A DNA stretch of 64,000 bases from Ornithodoros turicata. Taxonomy: Eukaryota; Arthropoda; Arachnida; Ixodida; Argasidae. Where the stretch lies: contig NC_088206.1 in NCBI RefSeq assembly GCF_037126465.1, positions 70,559,687-70,623,686 of the forward strand, written 5' to 3'. The position numbers and the translations under genes were made by a program. Within the stretch, counting starts at the first letter, position 1; every line of letters begins with the position of its first letter. Below are positions 12,201-20,370 of the stretch, in pieces. The notes below the pieces were generated by a model that saw only the letters and a list, made by a program, of their open reading frames with translations, did no database searches and was not told the origin of the DNA.

Positions 12201-15200
12201 CAGCGAAAACCTCAGAGAGCACAGCCGGTGACAGGACTCGAACCCGTGTCACTTCCCAGTCTCGGCGTGGAAAGCTGTATCAGCTTAACCACTAGGCCAC
12301 CGGAGCTGGTCGTCAGGGAAACAACGCGATTACTCTTCTGTGCATCGCGTTGTGGTCACGTTTCGATCCCCACTAATTAGTTTCATCCCATATATATTCT
12401 TCCAGTAAAACAAGTAGGCTCGTAAATGCGGCGTGACGATGCCAATGACGGTTCATGCGACGCAAGGACACTTTGGACGGATTGGATTGCTTTGGAAGTT
12501 GTGCCACGGCGAGTGAGAAGCACTGAGCAATAGTGTAATAGCGGTGCAAAAATCTCAGCAACCGCAAAAAAAAAAAAAAAAAGAGAGAGAAAAGAAATAA
12601 ATCATGTGATATCTAAATGACTTTAGACCTACGACATATGATCAAAACTGCTCGAACGATCAAAGGGACTACATCACGGGCTTGCCGTGATGCAGTCCCT
12701 TTTTACCCAGTGTTACACGTATCGCATGGTCATAAATAAGCTGAGATGATTTTGCCATGAGCGACCGCTTGGGGGACTGTTATGAAAATTGGAGGGTTTC
12801 GGGCACAACAGTTCCGAACTGAGGTATGGTTGGCACGTCCTAAGATTATCACATCGTAACCGCGCACGAGAAAAGGACAAAAGGGTATGGCGCATGTTTA
12901 TAAAGGTAATGCCACAAAGGTAACTGTATACCAGCAGATAACTATCAGCAGGCCATGCATCTCGTTGCTGCCGCAAGAGATTGAGTACTGGTCATCGCTT
13001 CCTTATATAGCTTTGTTATCTACAGGAAGGAGCGGGGAGAAGGAATTGTGTTGCCTTGATAGACATGCGTCATCTGAAATTAAAACTTATCAAGCTGCGA
13101 GTCGTGTCGTCACCATAAGAACATCCCCGGGCGGGGACATGGAAAAACTTCGGAGCTTCTAAGGCGTCACGTTAATTTGCTTAGCAACCAGGGCTCACCG
13201 TGCAATCTCTTCAAGGAGACCGGGAAGGTTTCTAAGCTGAGCCTGTTTGGTCATCTCCACCGCAACGGCGAGGCTGCTCTTCAAACCCGGACGAGACATG
13301 GCGTAATTTCTCTCCATTTTTTTCAGCAGCTGAACAGAAAATAATAATAATAATAACAAGGGATGGGACGAAGAACTTTCCTTAAGATGTTTCTCCCTCC
13401 GTAGCATTGAAACATTTTCGTTGTAATGTCTTTGTCAAGCAAAGTCGAAGCCAACGATGGGCGAAGAGAGTACAAGTCTGCTCCCAGATTAAGTTCCCAG
13501 GACGACACAACATTAGAGCAATCAGTTTCAGCAATTAATGGGCTGTGAAATACATCTTTATCACTGCAGGAAGAACTCCCTCTCCCTCTTCGATGGCATG
13601 ATAGTCTCTGTACACGTGTCACCACCTTTACCAATTAGCGGGACTTCCCCAACCTCTCTCTCCCCTCTGTTTCTTTTTTTCTTTTTTGTAATGCCCCTTT
13701 ACTGTGGTTGTGTTATGCGGGTTGCTTCGCACCCACAATATCTCTGGAATGCAAAAAGAGATTCCAAAAAGAGTAAAAGGTGTTAGAACCCAAGCAGCTG
13801 ACTGAAAGTCGGGTGCCATAGGGGTGGACGGGTAGGTGGAAGGCCTTGAACAGACTCTTGCAACTAAAGAACATTGATAAGACACATACCGTCCAACCCT
13901 ATTGCACTCGTCTTTCAGTGCATTGTGCTGCCTGGGAAAAAAGCAAAAGCAGACAGAGATATTTGGGAGGCCTTGCTGACAGGTAGAGGTGGTGACACAT
14001 GTGCTAGTACAGAGAGTATCATACTACCGGAGAGGGAAAGGGAGTTCCTGCTGCAACGATAAAGATGTATTTGATAGTCCATTAAATTGTGGAAAAGTGA
14101 GTGCTCCGTGTTGCGTCGTCTGTGATCGTCTTTTTGGCGCTTTTATCGTCAAGGGATTGTGCAGGTCGTGACAAAAGTCCCGGCGACCCCTAGCAGCCGC
14201 CGGAAGCGGGTGTGTCCACTGCATACCTGGGTAAATTACTTCTAAAATGTAATCAAATTACATTACTCCAGTTGGAAATTAATTAAATTACGTTACTCAT
14301 TACTGTAATTGAAATGTAATGAAATTACATTACAATTACTTCGAAAAAGTAATGACATTACTAAGTCATTACTGCGAGCTTAATCACACTCTCCTATTTG
14401 TCTCTTCTACATGTCAGGGTGCCACGTGTGACGTATCGTTCCGCAATGTAGAGACAAAGATGACACAATGTACCACGGCAACAGGAAGACTGTCCGGAGG
14501 ATGGGGCCCGCATACAATGATTCTCCAATGCCGCAAACCGTTACCCTGAACACTGGATCCTTTTGTAAAAAGTAATGAATAATGTCATTAAAATTACTGC
14601 CCAAATGTAATTAAATTACATTACAAATTACATAATGTCAAAAGTAATGCATTACGTTACAAATTACCAGAAAAAGTAATACATTAGTATAATTTCATTA
14701 CAGTAGTAACATTACTACCGAGGTCTGGTCCACTGTTTCGGAGGAGTGGAAGAGTGCACTGTAGGCAACACACAGCGGCAGCTTCCACTTCCAAGCGACG
14801 TCGGAACTACCACCGTGTGTCGCTGACGGCGCACCCTTCCACCCCTCCGAAACAAGTGAACTCACCCGCCTCCGGCAGCCGCTAGGGTGTCGCACCGAAG
14901 AAAAAGTACGTCGCTCGTGTGTTCCGTAAACGTTTGTCCCAACCTGTACCGACAGGCACCAAATGGATGTTTTAGCGAACTATTCGTACGACACCACGCA
15001 GACCTACAATTGCTCGCTTTATATGATCTAAAACCTACTGTCCACCGGTGTACTCCCTGTCCGTGACGAGACACTGACGTCCCACGGGCCACTTACCGGT
15101 AACAGAGTCCGCATGCGGGCCATGTGCCCAAGAATCCTGGCCGTGTCTCCGATAACGTTGAGGATACCGTGGTGTTGCACGTTGCCGTTGAAGAGGCGAG

Positions 15201-16822
15201 AGAAGGCATTGTTGCCGTACACTGTCTTTAGAGCACTCTCTAGTTTCTCCGCATAGCTGGAAATAGGTCGTTGTGGAACAGACAGATGACAGCGCCCTCT
15301 CCCAGCGTATCATACAGAACCATCACACGTTATCTCTTGTACAACCAAACGCAGTCAAAAAATGAGTTAGCATTAAAACTTGCAATGAAAACCCTTTGGG
15401 AACACCTCTTCACGAGGCTACACAACCCTTCAGCGACCCTTCACAGACGCTACGCAACCCTCCACACGACCTTACACAACGCTAACGCAAGACAGCATCC
15501 TCAGCCTTTCGGGCTTCCTCAGATTCAGCTTGGCGGCGCCGTCGCGCAGTCAGCCGTATTTCGCCGCCGCCCCTCCGCACAGCTTTCATAACCCATGGCG
15601 CGCCCCGCTCTCCACGCGCCCTCTGCTTTTCTCCTTCCCCCTTCACTCACCGCCACGCCGCGGCTACAGACAGACCACGCCGCGATTCCGGCGTACCGAG
15701 GACTCTAATGCTGACGCATTAAAACGAAAAACAGTTAGGAAGAGAGCTTTCACTGCTCCTTTTCCTGAACGTACTCAACGTGGAAGGAGACTCCGTAGGA
15801 AGTCTTCTTTGCTCCAACAGCTTTGGCCGTAAAGAGAGGGTAGCCCTTTCCGTACTCCGTGGGAGTGAAGCTGAATTTGCGGCCATTATAGGCGACGTGG
15901 GTGTAGAAGAGGAAGTCGCACAATCCATCCGGATAGTTCACTATGGCAGCCTCGAACTTTCCCGGTCACCGTGCACAACAGCAGTTCCTTCTTCGACGAG
16001 GAGACGGCGTCCGTCGACAGCTGAACTGCACGGTCGTCGAGCAAAAATGTTTGCCACTTCAGGTGTGCGCTAAGAACCTTGACTCTCGGTTCAGACTCAG
16101 CTGCTCAAACAAGACGACTGAACTCTGGAACCTCAGACGACTACGATACCTTCTGTAGATGGTGCTGTTTGAAGAGCCCCAAGAACGCGCCCCGGTCGGT
16201 GGTCGCCCGTTGGCTTCGCACCGGAGCCTGTGGTTCAAAGTCTGTCCCCTTTATGTCCTCAACAGGACAGCTGTGAGACACACCTTTGGAGGAATTCAGG
16301 GAACTGTCTGGCTCCGGAAAGTCGTCGTCGTCCTCTGTGACAGACCTTCCTCGCAGCCTTTCATCATCGGTCGTGACGGCTACAATCCAGAGGTCGCCCA
16401 CGGTAGGGTTGGTGTCATAGTCTGCCCTGGCTTCCGCCGTCCCGTCACCGCCTTCCGCGCCTAAGGCGAGTTCGAGTAAGTCCGGAGGTCAGTGTCACCC
16501 CCTATGGGCTTTCCAGTTCCAGTATGGCGCGGTTCGGAGTTATAAATTCATGGAGTGCAATACACGCACACTACTGCCCATAGGAACACGCGACGTCACC
16601 GAAAGAGCGAAAAATAGAAAAGCTCATTCGTTGAAAATGTATGGCAGTCGGGCCAAGTGCGTGACGTTATATTGAAAGCCTCTCGAGGCCCTCTCCGTCA
16701 CCTAGAAGGTACCCTTACCTTCCATGGGATTCAGCACATAGTAGACGGTCGCGACAAGGCCCAGGCAAAGTGCAAAGGTCAGCACCATGGCGGAGATGCA
16801 AGTCTGCGTGGTTAGCCATGGG
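9070..16822 (-). CDS. Membrane-anchored or secreted protein of a tick-expanded family, function unknown (9 exons, one frame break)
   Basis: Nine minus-strand exons join with matching phases: 16822/16788-16719, 16460-16150, 16020-15775, 15256-15097, 13329-13199, 11801-11681, 11603-11430, 10579-10469, 9276-9070. The product is about 510 residues. It has an N-terminal hydrophobic helix, an acidic low-complexity stretch, then a conserved body: LLLCTV, PDGLCDFLFY, HGILNVIG, DILVARTHISFW, YDTPESM and GWAVFDLQFDDCGN. From memory this order matches a large family of uncharacterised tick proteins with LVCTVG...PDGLCDYIFF and AVFDxxFDD motifs; that match was not searched. No catalytic function can be assigned. 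Exon 15775-16020 is one base too long: the frame must shift within the run near 15957-15963. This is either an assembly indel or a real lesion, so the locus may be a pseudogene. Introns carry a SINE and several inverted-repeat elements. Confidence 0.8.
9622..9781. mobile_element. Palindromic MITE, about 160 bp
   Basis: The two ends are inverted copies: GTCCCAAGCAGCACAATGCA at the left and its near complement at the right, with arms of about 50 bp meeting around GGGGTGGACGG / CGGTCGACTCCC. A second copy of the same element lies at 13786-13937. It sits just outside the 3'-terminal exon, in the last intron of the tick-family gene. Confidence 0.75.
10469..10579 (-). CDS. Exon 8 of the tick-family gene
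   Basis: The acceptor TTTAAG|GTG and donor AAG|GTGAGG enclose 37 codons in phase 0. It ends HVYIYDTPESMSMK, the FxYDxxxSLxxK-like motif that precedes the last conserved block in this family. Confidence 0.8.
11430..11603 (-). CDS. Exon 7 of the tick-family gene
   Basis: The acceptor GCGCCAG|TCC and donor CAA|GTAAGG are both phase 0 (58 codons). It encodes a hydrophobic strand-rich stretch, LPIPKTLMLSMTCGVSSFTL, followed by a polar segment ending VENYNQ. Confidence 0.78.
11681..11801 (-). CDS. Exon 6 of the tick-family gene
   Basis: The acceptor ATGCAG|C completes CG to CGC (Arg). The donor is CTG|GTGAGT. It encodes MGVDILVARTHISFWDIDEH and ends PRLIDKPSL. The RTHIS stretch is one of the most family-like segments. 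Confidence 0.82.
12047..12312 (-). mobile_element. tRNA-derived SINE (intron 5 of the tick-family gene)
   Basis: On the minus strand an A-box-like TGGCCTAGTGGTTAAG and a B-box GGTTCGAGTCC are correctly spaced. They are followed by a body with two GTCGGCCCAG words. The body is shared with the SINEs at 23.1 and 53.3 kb. The far end (AACTGTGGCTATGAGCGGCG) recurs as fragments at 35.5, 44.5 and 45.4 kb. tRNA-related SINEs are known from hard ticks. Confidence 0.82.
12661..12703. repeat. Short hairpin, 18-bp arms
   Basis: AAAGGGACTACATCACGG and its complement are separated by GCTTG-like loop bases, with one mismatch. It ends in a T-run. It is too short for a typical animal pre-miRNA and is more likely a minimal inverted-repeat element. 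Confidence 0.6.
13199..13329 (-). CDS. Exon 5 of the tick-family gene
   Basis: The acceptor TTCTGTTCAG|CTG is phase 0 and the donor CACG|GTGAGC is phase 2; 131 bp equals 43 codons plus 2. It encodes a helix-rich stretch ending NLPGLLEEIA. Confidence 0.8.
13524..14092. mobile_element. Fold-back element with about 115-bp inverted arms
   Basis: Positions 13530-13645 and 13975-14090 are inverted copies sharing AAATACATCTTTATC, GAACTCCCT and GTGTCACCACC. A 150-bp MITE (13786-13937) sits in the middle and seems to be a later insertion. The whole lies in intron 4 of the tick-family gene (between exons 13199-13329 and 15097-15256). It encodes no transposase. Confidence 0.75.
13786..13937. mobile_element. 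Second copy of the 9.6-kb palindromic MITE, nested
   Basis: Ends AACCCAAGCAGCTGACTGAA and its complement (TTCAGTGCATTGTGCTGCCT) match the 9622-9781 element, as does the centre (GGGGTGGACGGGTAGGTG, AACATTGATAA, ACACATA). Confidence 0.78.
14178..14900. mobile_element. Palindromic fold-back element split by a hAT-type MITE
   Basis: CCCTAGCAGCCGCCGGAAGC at 14185 is an inverted copy of sequence at 14865-14900. GTTTCGGAGGAGTGGAAGAG at 14736 is an inverted copy of sequence ending at 14855. Removing the MITE at 14222-14727 and one 8-bp duplicate restores a continuous palindrome of about 215 bp. Confidence 0.7.
14222..14727. mobile_element. hAT-type non-autonomous element with 8-bp target duplication
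   Basis: The element is flanked by GTCCACTG on both sides (14214-14221 and 14728-14735). Its termini are imperfect inverted repeats: CATACCTGGGTA at the left and CAGACCTCGGTA read inward from the right. The interior is rich in GTAATTAAATTACATTAC-like words in both orientations. An 8-bp duplication with short terminal repeats is the hAT signature. There is no open frame of note. Confidence 0.8.
15097..15256 (-). CDS. Exon 4 of the tick-family gene
   Basis: The acceptor TTTCCAG|C supplies one base that completes the GA of the previous exon to GAC (Asp). The donor is CCG|GTAAGT. It encodes YAEKLESALKTVYGNN and, after a variable stretch, HHGILNVIGDTARILGH. Confidence 0.8.
15775..16020 (-). CDS. 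Exon 3 of the tick-family gene: start of the conserved body, with +1 frame break
   Basis: The first frame reads SSSKKELLLCTVTGK and the second FEAAIVNYPDGLCDFLFYTH. The two meet without a gap near 15957-15963 if one base is dropped from the AAA/GGG run. The exon is 246 bp, while the flanking phases (0 in, 2 out) require 245. The donor is GA|GTACGT. The acceptor choice (TTCAG|CTG) is the best of several. Confidence 0.75.
16150..16460 (-). CDS. Exon 2 of the tick-family gene: acidic linker
   Basis: The acceptor CTTAG|GC gives phase 1 and the donor AAG|GTATCG gives phase 0. The 311 bp equal 2 + 309, so both phases fit. It encodes a variable acidic region (EDDDDFPEPD), typical of the linker between membrane anchor and ectodomain. 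Confidence 0.7.
16719..16822 (-). CDS. Exon 1 of the tick-family gene: hydrophobic membrane anchor
   Basis: The frame encodes ISAMVLTFALCLGLVATVYY, a clear membrane helix or signal anchor, and ends at MEG with donor G|GTAAGG (phase 1). Translation could start at the ATG at 16788. Alternatively the exon begins after an AG at 16823 and the true start lies further upstream. The upper boundary is therefore uncertain. Confidence 0.65.
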
Positions 16823-17356
16823 CTGCGGAAAGAATATCATGTATATAGACTTCGCTACATCGCTCGAAGATGCGGTGACGTATTCCTTTCTTGGCGGTTA
16901 CACGCTTCGTGCATATCTTCAATGGTCATTGGTTATTTGGTTTCAAAGATTATTGAAGTCTGCGCGTGTGACGGGGAAAGTAACGAGGGTTGTTCAAAAA
17001 GTTGCCTAAGCCTCGCCCAGAAAGAAGAGCTGAACATTTTTGTTGTACCACACTACCACTTGTTATGCCCTGTTATAACAGTTGTTATACCATTGAAACA
17101 CCCTGGTCAAGCGGGCAGCGTCTGTTGACAAGGTCATGGCTTCTGTTTTTTTTTTGGGGGGGGGCGGGGGAATCTGAAGGCATATAATCGTGATACACTA
17201 CCTGGAAAAGGAAAAAAAAACTAATAATGGACTGTATGCTATGCGTCAGAATGAACACATCTGAAGGAAGCAATCAAGTCGAAACGCAGAGGGCAGGTGT
17301 GGTCTCGCTCTAAAGCAACGCGCCCGTTCACTCAGCTCAGGTTGCAGTAGCTGACT

Positions 17357-17620
17357 GTGGTTTTGAATTGCTACCCCATGCCCATTAGCTGCCCCTGCCC
17401 CTTACCAGACTTAGCTCCATCAGACTTCTATCTGTTTCCTAAACTCAATTCCCACCTATGTGGTCGCCGTTTTGGAAACAATATTGTAGTCATATTTTGG
17501 TCAGTGTTTGGAGGACGTGGACGCCACCTTTTTTCGTGATGGGATTGCAATGCTTAAGCGTCGTTGGAGTAAGTGCATTGATGTCAAGGGGGGACTATAT
17601 AGAAAAATTGTGAAAAAACC
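17357..17620 (+). pseudogene. Degenerate mariner transposase C-terminal fragment
   Basis: One frame reads PDLAPSDFYLFPKLNSHLCG followed by RRFGNN. After a frameshift another reads LEDVDATFFRDGIAMLKRRW followed by SKCIDVKG. The (S)PDLAPxDFxLFP block carries the last acidic residue of the mariner DDD catalytic triad, and the second stretch is the usual C-terminal end. The fragment is broken by a frameshift and lacks the first two-thirds of the enzyme, so it is inactive. Confidence 0.85.
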
Positions 17621-19138
17621 TGATGGCAATCGATGTTCTGAGGCTGGAACACAATCTCCGGGTTGTAAACAGTGACCTCAAAGCACACATGAGAGACCGA
17701 AGGAAACGCTGGTCACGCTGGTGTCAGAGCGTCGCACGTTCAACTCACGTTTCCCGACGTCGACAAGCGACGTTTCCTCGTTTTTCCTGAGAGGGAGATC
17801 AGGCATACTCTCAACATCCGGCATCTGCTCCTCTCGTGTATTCCGTCGAATAACAGTGAAACTACGCCAGCGAGCTCAGGAAGCCAACCAACATGTTACC
17901 GACTGAGCTTACCGAGAAAGACTGCTGTTTCGCACGCGATATGGGATGACAAGAAAGGTCATCTTTTCTAGAATCATGCAAGTCATATATACCTACCGTT
18001 GTTCTGAAAAAAAGGAGGAGGAGGAGTTTAACCGTCTCGAAAAGCACTCGGCAGCATGACGCACTGCCCCAACGCAGTCTTGACTAAACGAGAGCCGGTA
18101 TTGCCTGCTTCAACGAATCATTGCAGACAACTAAGTTAGAGATTCACGGATGTAGTTCCGTATCGGGACCACTGGCTTTTTTTTTTTTTTGAAGAAAGAG
18201 AATAAAAACAAAAATCAAACGCTTTTACATGAAAGAGGAAGTAATTAGTAACGAAATTCAACAGGAATGTCCCTCGTATATTGCGTAAAACGTATAAAAA
18301 TTAAATTTTATCGCCAGTTTCTTGATGGCGATCCGCCATCTTGGCTGAGGACCTTACTGACCTAACCCGAGGCACAGTCTCGACGCCCGCTCCGCCTAGT
18401 GCGTGCCTGGGGGGGGGGGGGGACTCCCACTTTGTAGAACGTAACTTAGACTAACCTCACTAAAGTGAGGTGATGGAGTCCAATTCAACGACCCTACCTC
18501 TTGCAAGATGGCAAGTTTCGAATCCGTTAGGCTTAGCATTCCTGTGTTTCTCCTGCGCCAAAAGTGGATCAGATGGGGTTGTTGAAACTTGAAATGCATA
18601 TAAAAAATCTGCTAACCCACAGAATTTCACGCATTTTTAGATTCAGTATATGAACTTCTTCCACTTCTATGCAATATTTACCTTCCTAACCCTTTCACAA
18701 GTTTTTAAAAACGAGTGGTCCCGATACGGAGCTACTCCCGAGATGGTGCTTAACGTAAGAACAGCAAGGCAAGAACACAGCCTGGGAATTCGGGTGGCTA
18801 CAGGCCTGCATTGGGCATGTCGTACTTGCCTCTGTCAGTGCCTGCGTTACTGAAACCTTCATCTGTGTCTTGCGCTGTGAAAATGTAACTATTAGTAACG
18901 ACGGTATCATGTCCCCTTTTTGGCGAATGAGATTCGGACAGCAAGCAAGCCTACTGGACTGTTGAAGAACTGTCGCTGAATCGTTCCAGGACATGTTCAA
19001 CCGCGGGCTGCTGTTGCCACGTCTAGGATCTCGTGCACGACGGGTAGCGTTACTCGTACCGCAGAACACGCGTTAGTGGCTAGGCAGGAACCTTCTTGTT
19101 CTTCTTCTTCTTCCGGGACGACTCTTCTTCTTCCCTTA

Positions 19139-19588
19139 TGGCGAATTCAGGTCATTTCAACGCAACGCGGCCTAGCGATCGGAAATTGCTCGCGATGAAT
19201 CACGTGACCGTTGCAACACGAATATGAGTATAGCCCGCCATAATATGAGTGCCAGAAATCTAACGCCTTGAGCCACTTAAATCACGCTAGGGGCATGGCG
19301 GTCGCTCGTCTTCGGACTTCGTCGTCTGCTAGTCCACGTGAAGTTTGAACTTTCATATGCGGGCCCTCTACAGCCTTGCAGTCCGGAATCCGGATGTGAC
19401 GGTACCGGAGGTAATGGGGCATCCCGCTGCCCCAATCGCAAATTCCGATACGCTCGTAAAGCGCCCCGCAAACGCATGCGAGATTGCTTCGCATTGACCA
19501 AGCGAACATGACTGATTTTGTAACAAAAAAAAAAGAGAGAAAGAAAGAAAAAAGAATTTGCCACGAAATGACCAGACGTATTCGCCAT
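19139..19588. mobile_element. Inverted-repeat element with TGGCGAATTC...GTCATTTC ends
   Basis: The left end TGGCGAATTCAGGTCATTTC is repeated inverted at the right (complement ATGGCGAATACGTCTGGTCA), each bordered by TA. A right end of the same family stands alone at 24274-24303, next to another shared block (GCATGCGAGATTGC / ACATGCGAGATTGC; TGACCAAG). The element is non-coding. Confidence 0.6.
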
Positions 19589-20169
19589 TAGTTCCTATTG
19601 TATGCTAGCATGCGCAACCGATCAACCGAGTCATGTAGCTGATGGCGTTGCACCGGCTTAGACCATTCCAGAACGGAATTTCTCTACAAACCTACCGTCC
19701 AGCAGCAGCCCCTAGGCAGACCCGCCAGTTACATATTGCTTCGTACTATTTGAGACCAGCTTTCTCGCGCGCGCATGCTGTATGTCTTGGTCACCGTCCT
19801 CGAGTCTATAGTCTAGTGTTATCAAGAGCCCTCTATGATACCACCATGAACTGCAGGTCATGCGATGCCACAGAAATTAAGACATGCAGTTTCAGGGATT
19901 CTTTCAACAAACCCTCGCACTACTTGCATACGTTTTATTTTAATAGGCGGCGCGAAATTAAAAATATTTACGCTTTTTACACGAACATTCGAAGCAGACT
20001 GTAGGTCCGCAAGGACACCGACCGAGAGTACGTGGTGTCAGGGGGTGCCAAAGACTCCGTGACACCATCGTAGTCTCAATTCGCAAATAAATCAATATTC
20101 GTCAGAGTTACAAACGCAAACTTCAGGTGACGCTATAGCTATTTTGTCTTCACTGCGTTTCTAGCTGGT

Positions 20170-20370
20170 TCACGCAATCAAGGGCGGCCTGGACACGCGT
20201 AGTAGCGAGATCGGTGCGATGGTGATGGAGATTTCGGACCTGCAACAGCCAGCCATCTTTGCTTTCACCTGAGCCGTGTCCATCTTGTCCACCGAGACAC
20301 CTTCTATCGCCAGCAGGACATCGTTCGGGTAGATGCCTTTTCCCGGCGTCACCACCCGCGGGTTTCGGAC
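20170..20370 (-). CDS. Exon 4 of the two-PDZ gene with stop
   Basis: The acceptor CACCACAG|GTC opens a phase 0 exon of 66 codons plus TGA. GKGIYPNDVLLAIEGVSVDK and EISITIAP complete PDZ 2. The tail ends PPLIA. Confidence 0.8.
   Translation of the reverse strand, partial: VRNPRVVTPGKGIYPNDVLLAIEGVSVDKMDTAQVKAKMAGCCRSEISITIAPISLLRVSRPPLIA

Larger units (their letters stand above)
16823..20169. other. Intergenic region without a supported gene
   Basis: Besides the mariner fragment at 17.4 kb and the inverted-repeat element at 19.1-19.6 kb, the sequence holds poly(G) runs near 17157 and 18411, poly(T) at 18179 and scattered simple sequence. No open frame here has exon-like boundaries on either strand. 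A possible AATAAA for the upstream PDZ gene lies at 19934-19939 on the minus strand, about 230 bases past its stop codon. Confidence 0.6.

Noticed and set aside
12661..12703. A miRNA precursor
   Set aside because: Only 18 bp of stem with a very small loop; animal pre-miRNAs need a longer stem.
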